44,638 bases of DNA from positions 1-44,638 of the forward strand of contig DHWB01000009.1 of NCBI GenBank assembly GCA_002412965.1. The letters are read 5' to 3'. Position numbers and translations under genes: made by a program. Within the stretch, counting starts at the first letter, position 1. Each line of letters opens with the position of its first letter. Under the pieces are notes generated by a model, which worked only from the letters and a program-made list of their open reading frames with translations, ran no database searches and was not told the origin of the DNA. This document shows positions 1 through 8,520 of the stretch, piece by piece. This stretch comes from Desulfomicrobium sp. UBA5193 (GTDB lineage Bacteria; Desulfobacterota; Desulfovibrionia; Desulfovibrionales; Desulfomicrobiaceae).

Positions 1-44
1 CCTGCCGCTTCGGTTCCGAAGATTGAGCCTAAAGGAGAAGGAAT

Positions 45-1907
45 ATGACAAACAAAGGAAGATTTTTCGTCGCGGCGCTGCTGATCCTGCTCATGGCGGG
101 CCAGGCATTCGCCTACGAATTGCTCTCCGGTCCCACGGGCACGACCTACTGGGACAAGAAAAAGGCCTTCAACGGATACACGTTGTACTATCCGGACGTT
201 TCCGACAGCACCTTTCTCATCGACATGCAGAGCAACGTGGTCAACGTCTGGCCCGCCTTGGGCAACCCCTATTTGACCGAGGACGGCTTCATCTTCGGCA
301 TGACGGGGTCCCGCCACGATTACGGCGATCTGGTTTTCATGGACTGGAAGGGTAAAGTCACAAAGCGCTGGAAGGCTCCGAAGATCGTCTGCTCCGACGG
401 AGTGGAACGGCAGACCATTTTCCATCACGATTGGATCGTCATCAAGGATCCGATGAAGGAGCAACGCACCATCCTCGCCAATGCGCGTGTCCTCAGGCTT
501 CCTGCGGAAGTCGTTGCCGCGGGCCTGCCCGCCGGTGAAGGCGGCGGCTTCGGCGCTGTGGAAGGATACTGCGACACCGACGCCATCATCGAGTTCGACA
601 TGGACGGCAACGTAGTCTGGCAATGGGAGATCTTCGACCGCCTGGCCCAGGACTACAACCCCGGCACGCCGAGCTATTCGGCCACGGCCCGCACGGACTA
701 CGGCAAGATCTACGTGTCGACGGGTTCCTCCATATCCGGCGACAACACCCACGCCAACGCCATCTCCTACAACCCGTCCCGTCAGGAAATCCTGATGAAC
801 CCGGTCAAGAAGTCCTCCTTCTACGTGGCCAAGCACGACCTCAGCACTGAGCAGGCCTATGGATCCATGGGAGATCTGGTCTATCGCTGGGGTGATCCGA
901 GCGAGTACGACACGACCAAGAACCCCGCCGGCATCGCCACGAGCACGAGCACGAGCAAGAAGACCGGCGTCACCACGACAACGACCACCTACGGCAAGCA
1001 TGACAGCCAGATCGGCGGATCCCACTGTGTGCACTGGATTCCCGAAGGGCTGCCCGGCGCCGGCAACTTCCTGCTCTTCTCCAACGCCGGTTCGCCCTAT
1101 GTGGACGGCGGCTCGGCCGTCGTGGAAATCAACCCTTACACCACCGATGCCAACGCCTTCCAGGGCAGCACGGCCATGTCGGATGTGGAGAAGAGGGAAT
1201 ACTGGAAGACGGCGCCGTACGTGAAGCAGACCGACGCGGGCGTGACCAATGTGGGTGCGACGGGCGCGAAAGGTTCCGGCGTGGACCTGTCCAATCAGGT
1301 CAGCATGTACTTCACGACGTCCAGTGCCTTCGGCAAGTACGAGAAGGCGGGCGTGTTCAGCGGCCACATCTCCGGCGCCCAGCGCCTGCCCAACGGCAGC
1401 ACCCTGGTCTGCGTGGGCGAGACCGGTCACCTGGTCGAGATCACGCGGCCTGACCTGAGCAAATACCCAGCGCACTCCACGAGCGCCATAACAGGCGAAC
1501 TCAAGCCCATGCCGGACAGAGATAATGATGGTGTGGTCGATGGATACAGCTGGCAAGACTACCTGCTCTGCAGAAGCGCGGAAGTCGCCTGGGAGTTCGT
1601 CAACCCGTTCGGCTTGCCTCCTGACAACCAGACGAGAATCAAGCAGGATCTCAACCCCTCGTATGAACCTGCCGGAACCTGGTACAAGCACCGCCCGGCC
1701 GGAGTCGACGCCCAGGTCTTCAGGGCACTGCGCTACGATCCCAAGTTCAGCGGCTTGAAGGGCAAGAGCCTCAAGCCCAAGGGACTCATTAACGATCCCA
1801 AGAAATGGGGCAAGACGTTCAAGGGCTTCGGATTCGGCGGCGGCATCAGCGCCGGTGGCGGCGGTGCCGGAGGCGGTACGGGCGGAGGCCACGCGGGCGG
1901 GTACTAA
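45..1907 (+). CDS. Exported arylsulfotransferase-like (ASST family) protein
   Basis: A 620-residue protein with an N-terminal signal peptide (hydrophobic core about residues 8-20, cleavage near AFA-Y). It begins at an ATG preceded by a good Shine-Dalgarno (aaggagaagg). Repeated blade-like segments ending in 'VVNVW', 'VVWQW' and 'HLVEIT' look like the beta-propeller of arylsulfate sulfotransferases, which move sulfate between phenolic compounds in the periplasm. Histidines in family-like positions are H236 (NTHAN), H319 (GKHD), H327 (GSHCVHW) and H441 (SGHISG). I cannot confirm which is the sulfated catalytic residue. Two oddities are a Thr/Ser-rich run at about residues 297-317 and a Gly-rich C-terminal tail (about the last 30 residues) ending in GGY. 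The family assignment is fairly secure; sulfotransferase activity is not proven. Confidence 0.75.
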   Translation: MTNKGRFFVAALLILLMAGQAFAYELLSGPTGTTYWDKKKAFNGYTLYYPDVSDSTFLIDMQSNVVNVWPALGNPYLTEDGFIFGMTGSRHDYGDLVFMDWKGKVTKRWKAPKIVCSDGVERQTIFHHDWIVIKDPMKEQRTILANARVLRLPAEVVAAGLPAGEGGGFGAVEGYCDTDAIIEFDMDGNVVWQWEIFDRLAQDYNPGTPSYSATARTDYGKIYVSTGSSISGDNTHANAISYNPSRQEILMNPVKKSSFYVAKHDLSTEQAYGSMGDLVYRWGDPSEYDTTKNPAGIATSTSTSKKTGVTTTTTTYGKHDSQIGGSHCVHWIPEGLPGAGNFLLFSNAGSPYVDGGSAVVEINPYTTDANAFQGSTAMSDVEKREYWKTAPYVKQTDAGVTNVGATGAKGSGVDLSNQVSMYFTTSSAFGKYEKAGVFSGHISGAQRLPNGSTLVCVGETGHLVEITRPDLSKYPAHSTSAITGELKPMPDRDNDGVVDGYSWQDYLLCRSAEVAWEFVNPFGLPPDNQTRIKQDLNPSYEPAGTWYKHRPAGVDAQVFRALRYDPKFSGLKGKSLKPKGLINDPKKWGKTFKGFGFGGGISAGGGGAGGGTGGGHAGGY

Positions 1908-1946
1908 CCCTCCTCGCGGTCAAGACCGCACAAGACAAACCCTAAA

Positions 1947-1982
1947 AACAAACTCCCGGCATGACTTTGCCGGGAGTTTGTT
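1947..1982 (+). terminator. Hairpin terminator after the ASST-like gene
   Basis: A perfect 15-bp stem (1947-1961 with 1968-1982) encloses a 6-base loop, 40 bases after the stop codon. The stem ends in TTTGTT with no longer T-run, so it is a plausible but not classic intrinsic terminator. Confidence 0.75.
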
Positions 1983-2252
1983 ATGGATGTGAGCTAGGCA
2001 GGAATCCTTGAAAAACCGGGCCGGGCGAGGGCTTGTGTGCGGATATCGGCGCAAATTTTCGTGATTGTGTGCGGTGCGCCGCTCGGTTAGCGGGCCGAGG
2101 AGCCTCATGTTTGCGGCTTTTTTTTCCAGTGCTCTGGAAATACAGCTTAAATTTGAGTGGCTCGGTTGGTGCAAGCCGCAGATTGACGCGTTGTGAGACA
2201 GTGGTCGGGGTATGGATATGAGTTTTCTCCCTTCAATGACAAGGTAAGTTGT
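1983..2252. other. Intergenic region before the rhodanese gene
   Basis: This stretch (345 bases between genes, counting the terminator) holds no convincing gene. A small hairpin (tccag-tgct-ctgga, about 2125-2138) follows a T-run. A TTGACG at 2183 resembles a -35 box, but no well-spaced -10 follows, so I do not call a promoter. Confidence 0.4.
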
Positions 2253-2807
2253 ATGAGAGCGATCATTTATCTGCTGTGGTTGAGTTTCATGTGCGGCCAG
2301 TCCGTAGTGGCCGGCGAGGTTCCGGGTTATGTGTCGATCCCCCCTGATGCCGCCTTCAGGATGGTGCAGGCGGAGCCGGAGCGTGTCCATCTGGTCGATG
2401 TGCGCACTCAGCCGGAATATCAATTAGTGGGGCATCCCGCCCGGGCCTGTAACATTCCTCTCCTGTTCTGGTCCGGTACATTCGATGGCAAGCAGTACGG
2501 CGAAACTCCCAATCCGGATTTCACCAAGGAGGTCTTCTCCCGCTTCGACCGTTCCCGTGACACCCTTGTCTTTTTCTGCCGCAGCGGCGGGCGGTCGGCC
2601 AAGGCCTGTGCGGCCTGCATAGCAGGCGGCTGGCCAGCGGAAAGGGTCTTCAACCTCGAAGGCGGCTTCGAAGGGGACAAGGTCAAGGACACGAGCAGTC
2701 CGCATTTCGGCCAGCGCAGAGTCAACGGCTGGAAGAACGCTGGGCTGCCCTGGACCTATGACATCGACAGCCGCGACATCTATGTCGGGGACAGAAGCGG
2801 GTCATGA
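2253..2807 (+). CDS. Exported rhodanese-domain protein
   Basis: The 184-residue protein starts at the second in-frame ATG, because that start gives a clean signal peptide (MRAIIYLLWLSFMCG...VVAG) and has an upstream AAGGTAAG. An in-frame ATG at 2193 would add 20 unlikely residues. The mature part has the rhodanese signature 'VHLVDVRTQPEYQLVGHP' and the active-site loop CRSGGRS, whose Cys would carry a persulfide. Rhodanese domains of this kind move sulfur or act as thiol carriers; a periplasmic one in a probable sulfur-metabolising anaerobe is sensible but its partner is unknown. It lies between two other exported proteins and is followed by a 105-base gap without a visible terminator. Confidence 0.8.
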   Translation: MRAIIYLLWLSFMCGQSVVAGEVPGYVSIPPDAAFRMVQAEPERVHLVDVRTQPEYQLVGHPARACNIPLLFWSGTFDGKQYGETPNPDFTKEVFSRFDRSRDTLVFFCRSGGRSAKACAACIAGGWPAERVFNLEGGFEGDKVKDTSSPHFGQRRVNGWKNAGLPWTYDIDSRDIYVGDRSGS

Positions 2808-2912
2808 GAACGGGACTGGCAAGCCAGACCGGACGCATTGCCGGAGTCGGACGTCCGGGGATTCTTGCCGGGCGGTATGCATTCACGACGATTCGCCGTG
2901 TGAGGTGCTGAG

Positions 2913-4229
2913 ATGCTCCGCCGCGACTTCTGCAAACTGCTCGGGGCCGGACTGGTCATGCCGGAATTCCTCGTTGCCCGGAATCCGTCGGCCGCTCTGC
3001 CGTGTGCTCCGATGCTCGGCCGGCCGCAGCAGGACGGCGTGACGATCAACGTTCTCGCCGGTCCGGAGATGCAGGGCCTGCTGCGGTGCAGGCATCGGCC
3101 CGCAGAGGGCGGCGTCTGGTGTCAGGCCGGGGAGAACGCTTTTCCCGCTGACGGGGTGTTGGAAACCCGGATCATGGGGCTCACTCCCGGAAGAGTCTAC
3201 AGCTATGAGATTTTCTCGACGCATGACAGCCCGAGCCAAGTTGTCCATTCCGGCATGTTCTCGACCAGACCGCTGCCCGGGGCCGGATTTTCCGCCGCTC
3301 TCATTTCCGACATGCACCTTCTTCCCGGCTACGGGAGCCGAGGGGCCTTGTGTCAGGCCGCCTGCGAGGCCGCCCTGGCCAGGGACGTCGATTTTGCGAT
3401 CCTTCTGGGCGACAATTTTCAGACCCTATCCTCTCATGGCGGGCCCATGACGCACGACCGCATGGGCCCGAATCTCTACGGTCATCTGCGCTCGTGTCTC
3501 GGAGCCCTGCCGGGGGCCTGCCCAGTGTTCCACGTAAACGGCAACTGGGACGGGGAGAATGGCTGGCACTCGCAGGCCGAGCGCGCCCGCGCCCGCGCCG
3601 CTCGCATGCTGTTCATGCCCAATCCCGATCCGGCGACGTACCCCCAGGGGGGCAGTCCCGCCGAGGATTATTACGCATTCACATGGTCCGACGTGCTGTG
3701 CGTCGTCCTCAACGTGACGGGCTACACGCTTTCCGACCACGCTATCGGCTCAACCGAGGGGCGGGCTGACGACTGGACTCTCGGACGGGATCAGTTCGCC
3801 TGGCTTGAGCGCGTCCTGGCCGGTTCCGGTGAGAAGTGGAAGCTCGTCTTCATTCATCACACCGTCGGGGGCTACGGGGCCGACGATCTCAATTCCCGCT
3901 ACGGACGTGGCGGAGGACGGGCCGCGAAAGTCGGGGAACAGGCGCGTGTGCACGACCTGCTGGTCAGGTACGGCGTGCGGGCTCTTTTTTACGGCCATGA
4001 CCACGTCTTCACCGATATGGAAGTGGATGGAGTGCACTACACGTGCGTGGGCAGCGCGGGAGCGCCCTGGCTTTTCGACAGCGACGTCACGGGCTACGCC
4101 CAGGCCGTGCGCGAGCCGGGTTTCACGCTGGTCGACTACGACGGCTCGTCCGTCATTGTCAGATATATCACTCTGGCCCATCTGCCCGCAGGGCGGGTGG
4201 CCCACGAATACCGCATGGCCACGGTTTAG
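2913..4229 (+). CDS. Tat-exported metallophosphoesterase (purple acid phosphatase-like)
   Basis: A 438-residue protein with a twin-arginine leader (MLRRDFCKLLGAGLVMPEF), so it is probably exported folded. After an N-terminal beta-sandwich-like region (about 40-110) comes a calcineurin-like phosphoesterase domain. The metal-binding motifs are in order: 'ALISDMHLLPG', 'ILLGDNF', 'HVNGNWD' (GNWD where many relatives have GNHE), 'FIHHT' and 'YGHDHVF'. It would hydrolyse phosphomonoesters or diesters in the periplasm or outside the cell. Its stop lies 7 bases before gspE with no terminator between, so it is probably the first gene of the secretion operon and a candidate cargo of it; that last point is inference. 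Confidence 0.8.
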   Translation: MLRRDFCKLLGAGLVMPEFLVARNPSAALPCAPMLGRPQQDGVTINVLAGPEMQGLLRCRHRPAEGGVWCQAGENAFPADGVLETRIMGLTPGRVYSYEIFSTHDSPSQVVHSGMFSTRPLPGAGFSAALISDMHLLPGYGSRGALCQAACEAALARDVDFAILLGDNFQTLSSHGGPMTHDRMGPNLYGHLRSCLGALPGACPVFHVNGNWDGENGWHSQAERARARAARMLFMPNPDPATYPQGGSPAEDYYAFTWSDVLCVVLNVTGYTLSDHAIGSTEGRADDWTLGRDQFAWLERVLAGSGEKWKLVFIHHTVGGYGADDLNSRYGRGGGRAAKVGEQARVHDLLVRYGVRALFYGHDHVFTDMEVDGVHYTCVGSAGAPWLFDSDVTGYAQAVREPGFTLVDYDGSSVIVRYITLAHLPAGRVAHEYRMATV

Positions 4230-4236
4230 GAGCGCC

Positions 4237-5883
4237 ATGTCATTTTTGCAGACACTGTTCGACAAGGGGCTCATCTCTAGAAAGGAGAGCGAGCGCCTGT
4301 CCCAAGTCAAGAAGGACAACGAGCCGCTGTACCTGACGGCCGTGCGCATGGGCGTGGTCAGCGAGGACGATTATCTCGCGGCGGCATCGGAGTTCTTCCG
4401 GATCGGGATCACGGATATCCTGCCGGAGGACTACGAGGCGGGGGCCTTCTCCGGCCTTGCGCACACGTTTCTGGAGGAGCATCTCGTTTTTCCTTTGAGC
4501 GGCGGCCCGCGAGAGATACTTCTGGTCGTTCACGACCCGCTGTGCGCACGGACACTCGACGTGCTTGGCCGATTCTACCCCGGGCGGAGCCTGCGCCTGC
4601 TGCTGGCCCGCGAGGAGACGATCCGCGGCTGGATCCGCACCCACTTCGGCGGGAGCGAGGCGCCGGCCGAGGAGAGCGGCGACGACGGAGTGGGAACGGA
4701 CATCGAGGGGCTGCGGGATCTCGCTTCGGAAGCGCCGATCATCAAGGCCGTCAACCAGATCCTGACCAGGGCCGTGGAGATCGGGGCCAGCGACATCCAC
4801 ATCGAGCCCTTCGCCGACCGGGTGCAGGTGCGCTTCCGCGCAGACGGCCTGCTGTACGATCATGAGTCCCTGCCCAAGCGCATGCTGCAGGGGGTCACGA
4901 CGCGAATCAAGATCATGTCGCAGCTCGACATCTCCGAGAGGCGCCTGCCCCAGGATGGGCGCATCCAGATCAAGATCGCCGGCAAGAACATCGATCTGCG
5001 CGTATCGACCCTGCCAGTCATGTATGGCGAATCCATCGTCCTGCGCATCCTGGACAAGCAGAGCATCAGCTTTTCCCTGGGTTCGCTGGGGTTCCCGGAT
5101 CGGGAACTGGATGCCTTCAACAGGCTCATCCGACAGCCCTACGGCATCATCCTGGTCACCGGCCCCACGGGCAGCGGCAAGACCACCACCCTCTACTCCG
5201 CCCTGAACGACATCAATTCCTCCGACAAGAAGATCATCACCGTCGAGGACCCGGTGGAGTACGAACTCGAAGGCATCAATCAGGTCCAGGTCAACAAGGT
5301 TTCGGGGCTGACCTTCACCAAGGGCCTCAGGTCCATCGTGCGCCAGGACCCCGACGTGATCCTCATCGGCGAGATCCGCGACCAGGAGACCGCCGAGATC
5401 GCCATCCAGTCGGCCCTGACGGGTCATCTGGTCTTTTCCACCCTGCATACGAACAACGCGGCGGGTGCGGTGACACGCCTCATGGAGATGGGCGCAGAGG
5501 ACTACCTGCTGGCATCCTCCATCATAGGCATCATGGCGCAGCGTCTGGTCCGGGTGCTCTGCCCGGCCTGCAAGGAGGTTTACGACGTGCCGGTGGAACT
5601 CCGGCCGCGTTTCGGATTCGACCCTTCCGGGGACGCCCGGGTCTTCCGTCCCAAAGGATGTTCGCGCTGTGCCCAGACAGGCTACAAGGGCCGCGTCGCC
5701 ATCTTTGAACTTCTTGAAATAAATGATGAAATTCGTGAAATAATTCTCTTGAAGCGCAGCACGGCGGAACTCACGGCGGCGGGGTTGCGTGCGGGAATGA
5801 GACTGCTGCGCGACGACGGGCTGGACAAGGTCCGCCGGGGGGTCACGTCCATCGAGGAAATGATCCGGGTTACGGGGATGTAA
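4237..5883 (+). CDS. gspE: Type II secretion ATPase GspE
   Basis: A 548-residue cytoplasmic ATPase that powers pseudopilus assembly. The ATG at 4237 has a nearby AGGAG that overlaps the end of the upstream gene; the frame is open much further upstream but only through the phosphoesterase gene. It has an N-terminal GspE/MshE-type domain (about 1-150), Walker A GPTGSGKTTT (309-318), Asp box and Walker B 'DVILIGEIRD' (from 373), the His box 'GHLVFSTLHTN', and the zinc tetracysteine C442/C445 and C475/C478 typical of GspE. Length is normal. It heads an uninterrupted run of eleven gsp genes. Confidence 0.96.
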   Translation: MSFLQTLFDKGLISRKESERLSQVKKDNEPLYLTAVRMGVVSEDDYLAAASEFFRIGITDILPEDYEAGAFSGLAHTFLEEHLVFPLSGGPREILLVVHDPLCARTLDVLGRFYPGRSLRLLLAREETIRGWIRTHFGGSEAPAEESGDDGVGTDIEGLRDLASEAPIIKAVNQILTRAVEIGASDIHIEPFADRVQVRFRADGLLYDHESLPKRMLQGVTTRIKIMSQLDISERRLPQDGRIQIKIAGKNIDLRVSTLPVMYGESIVLRILDKQSISFSLGSLGFPDRELDAFNRLIRQPYGIILVTGPTGSGKTTTLYSALNDINSSDKKIITVEDPVEYELEGINQVQVNKVSGLTFTKGLRSIVRQDPDVILIGEIRDQETAEIAIQSALTGHLVFSTLHTNNAAGAVTRLMEMGAEDYLLASSIIGIMAQRLVRVLCPACKEVYDVPVELRPRFGFDPSGDARVFRPKGCSRCAQTGYKGRVAIFELLEINDEIREIILLKRSTAELTAAGLRAGMRLLRDDGLDKVRRGVTSIEEMIRVTGM

Positions 5884-5892
5884 GAGGAGTCG

Positions 5893-7149
5893 ATGGGTAT
5901 GTTTCATTATCGAGCCATAGACCCCCAAGGCAAGGTCGTGCATGGGACCATCCCCTCGCCGGACGGCGACGAAGCCGCGGTCGTGGCCAAGCTGCAGGCC
6001 AGGGGGCTCATCCCCCTGCGCATCCAGCGGGAGCCGTTCGAGACCAAGCTTGCCAGGCCCGCCGGGATGTCCGGGAGAAAATCGTTCTCCCTGTCGTTGC
6101 CGTGGAGGCGTTCGCGCCTGACGTCCCGCGATCTCATCTCCATAGCCGAGGACATCGCCGTCCTGCTGGAGGCGGGCATTTCTCTGGCGCGCGGGCTTTC
6201 GGTCCTCACGGACCTGCACGCGGATCGACGGGGCGTGGCCCAAGTGCTGCGCGGCATCCACTCGGACCTGCGGGAGGGGGTCATGTTCTGGGAGGCTATG
6301 TCCAGGCATCCACAGTTCCCGCCGGTTTTCGTCAACATGGTGCGCTCCGGCGAGACCGGCGGGGCCCTGCCGACCATTCTCGGCCGTCTGGCCGCCTATC
6401 TGGAGGAGATGCACGAACTCAGGAGCTTCCTCTTCGGGGCCATGATCTATCCGATCATCCTGACCCTGACCTCCCTGGTTTCCATGGTTCTCATGCTGGT
6501 TCTGGTGGTGCCCAAGTTCGCCGGCATCTTTCAGGACATGGGCGTGGAGATTCCGACCATGACCCTGGTCATGTTCAAGGCCGGCATCGCGCTGCAGGAG
6601 CACTGGTGGCACATGGCCCTGGCGATCGGCCTCGGCGTCGCGGGTCTGGCCGCGGCGGTGCGCAGTTCCCGCGGGAAGGTCTTCCGGGACCGGTTTCTGC
6701 TCGGCCTGCCGGTCGTGGGCGCCTACATGCAGAAGATCGAGATCGCGCGGTTCTGCCGCACCCTGGGCACGCTCCTGGAGAGTGGTGTGCCCATCCTGGA
6801 GGCCATGCAGACGGTTCGCGGAGTGGTCTCGAATTCCATCGTGAATTCCGCCGTCGGGCAGGCGCTCGCAGACCTCAAGCGCGGCGACCTGCTCTCCGCA
6901 TCCCTGGAAAAGACCGGCCGTTTTCCGAGTCTGGCGGTCAGCATGATCGGCGTGGGCGAAGAGACGGGCCGGCTGGGGCAGATGCTCGACAAGGTCGGGC
7001 ATCTCTATGACCGGGAGCTGCGCAAGGGCATCAAGACCTTCAGCTCCTTTTTCGAACCAGTGGTGCTCCTCGTCATGGGCACGCTCATCGGCGGGATGGT
7101 CATCTCCATGCTGATGGCGATTTTCAGCATCAACGACATGAACATGTGA
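5893..7149 (+). CDS. gspF: Type II secretion inner-membrane platform protein GspF
   Basis: A 418-residue polytopic membrane protein with the typical N-terminal 'FHYRAIDPQGKVVHGTI' and two repeated GspF domains. The first contains 'LLEAGISLARGL' and the second 'LLESGVPILEAM'. Membrane segments lie near the middle (LFGAMIYPIILTLTSL and following) and at the C terminus. It forms the platform that couples GspE to the pseudopilins. The start has an upstream AGAGGAG, and the stop overlaps the next gene. Confidence 0.95.
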   Translation: MGMFHYRAIDPQGKVVHGTIPSPDGDEAAVVAKLQARGLIPLRIQREPFETKLARPAGMSGRKSFSLSLPWRRSRLTSRDLISIAEDIAVLLEAGISLARGLSVLTDLHADRRGVAQVLRGIHSDLREGVMFWEAMSRHPQFPPVFVNMVRSGETGGALPTILGRLAAYLEEMHELRSFLFGAMIYPIILTLTSLVSMVLMLVLVVPKFAGIFQDMGVEIPTMTLVMFKAGIALQEHWWHMALAIGLGVAGLAAAVRSSRGKVFRDRFLLGLPVVGAYMQKIEIARFCRTLGTLLESGVPILEAMQTVRGVVSNSIVNSAVGQALADLKRGDLLSASLEKTGRFPSLAVSMIGVGEETGRLGQMLDKVGHLYDRELRKGIKTFSSFFEPVVLLVMGTLIGGMVISMLMAIFSINDMNM

Positions 7150-7574
7150 AGGCCATGCGCAAAAAAAACAATCGGGGTTTCACCCTCATCGAACTCTTGA
7201 TCGTCATGATCATCCTCGGCCTCATCGCCTCGCTGGTGGCGCCCAAGATGTTCAACAAGGTCAGCAGCGCCAAGACGGGCACCGCCAGGAGCCAGATCGA
7301 GCTTCTGGGCACGGCTCTGGACGCCTACCGCCTGGACAACGGCGCCTACCCGACCACGGCCTTGGGCCTGGACGCCCTCCGCGAGCCCGCACAGGAACTC
7401 AAGACCTGGGAGGGGCCGTATCTGCCCAAGCCCGTGCCGGACGACCCCTGGAACAGGAAGTACATCTACAAGAGCCCCGGGGATCACGGAGACTACGACC
7501 TCTACACCTATGGACGCGACGGCCAGCCCGGAGGCGAGGACGAGGACGAAGATGTGGCCAGCTGGGAGAACTGA
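7146..7574 (+). CDS. gspG: Major pseudopilin GspG
   Basis: The product is 142 residues from a GTG start that overlaps the gspF stop. An ATG at 7155 is an equally possible start and gives the classic short basic leader MRKKNNRG. The prepilin peptidase site is G^FTLIE, with Glu at mature position 5, followed by the hydrophobic helix. The C-terminal domain contains the GspG pattern 'PWNRKYIYKSPGDHGDYDL' and an acidic end that would bind calcium. It is the main subunit of the pseudopilus. No prepilin peptidase gene (gspO) is in the window, so one is needed elsewhere. Confidence 0.95.
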   Translation: MKAMRKKNNRGFTLIELLIVMIILGLIASLVAPKMFNKVSSAKTGTARSQIELLGTALDAYRLDNGAYPTTALGLDALREPAQELKTWEGPYLPKPVPDDPWNRKYIYKSPGDHGDYDLYTYGRDGQPGGEDEDEDVASWEN

Positions 7575-8010
7575 GGACCGTGGCTTCACCCTGCTGGAGC
7601 TTCTGGTTGTCCTGACCATCATGGCGCTGTCGGCCACCCTGGTGTTCGGCGTCAACTTTCGCGAGCGGGACAAGGCCGTGATCCGGGATTTCGGCGTGAG
7701 CCTCGGCGGGTTCCTGCAGCTCTCGCGCAGCATGGCCCTGACCCGTGGGGTGACTACCCGGTGTGTCCTCGACGCCATGCGCGGGCAGGTCAACTGCACC
7801 CTTGTCGGCAAGAGTCTGGCCATTCCCGAAGGGATGATCGTGGTCGACGGGCGGGACGAGGACGCACGCGATGTCGGGGAGCCCCGGGTCCTCATGGAAT
7901 ACTACATGGACGGTTCGTCCAGCGGGGGAAAGATTGATCTGCAATACGGGGATTATACGGCCAGTGTCAGTATCGACCCGCTGCTGGGTGAAACAACGTA
8001 CAGGTTTTGA
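7552..8010 (+). CDS. gspH: Minor pseudopilin GspH
   Basis: The ATG at 7552 gives a 152-residue protein with leader MWPAGRTEDRG^FTLLELL. An upstream in-frame ATG at 7510 would make the leader too long, so I reject it. The start lies inside the 3' end of gspG, which fits translational coupling. The N-terminal helix with Glu5 is followed by a small beta-rich domain. GspH is one of the minor pseudopilins of the tip or shaft. It is assigned by position and leader more than by its variable C-terminal domain. Confidence 0.88.
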   Translation: MWPAGRTEDRGFTLLELLVVLTIMALSATLVFGVNFRERDKAVIRDFGVSLGGFLQLSRSMALTRGVTTRCVLDAMRGQVNCTLVGKSLAIPEGMIVVDGRDEDARDVGEPRVLMEYYMDGSSSGGKIDLQYGDYTASVSIDPLLGETTYRF

Positions 8011-8016
8011 TCCCCT

Positions 8017-8520
8017 ATGAACGCGACGATGCAGCGCTGTGCCGGAGAGCGACACGAAGAGCGGGGGTTTTCACTGCTCGAGGTTCTGGTGGCTCTGACC
8101 ATCGTGTGCATCGGTCTGGGGATTCTCTTTCAGGTCGTCTCGGGGAGCTTGCGGCTGGGTTTCAGGGCCCGGCAACACCAGGAAGTCTGGGCCGCCGCAG
8201 TGAAGGCCTTCGAGAGGGTGCTGCCCCCCGGGATCGGCTGGCAGGAGATGGAGTGGGAAGGAGAGGACGACGTGTTCTCCTGGAGAATCGAAGTACATCC
8301 CGTGGCCCTGCGCCCCGCCATGGAATCGGTCGGGATCGTTTCGGCCATGGAGCTGTTCAAGGTCGTGTTCATCTATCGCGATCTGCTCAGCGACAGAACC
8401 GTTCGCATCGCCTCGTACAGGGCTGTGGCCGGGGACAGCCTGCGGGATTTCCTCCGGGAGAACAGGGAGAGGCTCGTCTGGGATGAACACGACCGTTTTG
8501 CGGCGCGGATGAGCCGATGA
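8017..8520 (+). CDS. gspI: Minor pseudopilin GspI
   Basis: A 167-residue protein with prepilin site ERG^FSLLEVLVALTIV and Glu5. It begins 6 bases after gspH; an in-frame ATG at 8029 is an alternative start. GspI initiates the pseudopilus tip together with GspJ and GspK. Its TGA overlaps the ATG of the next gene (ATGA). Confidence 0.88.
   Translation: MNATMQRCAGERHEERGFSLLEVLVALTIVCIGLGILFQVVSGSLRLGFRARQHQEVWAAAVKAFERVLPPGIGWQEMEWEGEDDVFSWRIEVHPVALRPAMESVGIVSAMELFKVVFIYRDLLSDRTVRIASYRAVAGDSLRDFLRENRERLVWDEHDRFAARMSR

Noticed and set aside
2183..2216. Sigma-70 promoter (TTGACG with TATGGA) before the rhodanese gene.
   Set aside because: The spacing is about 22 bases, too long for a normal promoter.
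4240..7002. A 920-codon open frame on the minus strand across gspE and gspF.
   Set aside because: It is antisense to two certain genes; its Arg/Gly/His/Asp-rich composition is what a GC-rich gene gives when read backwards, and it has no domain or ribosome binding site.
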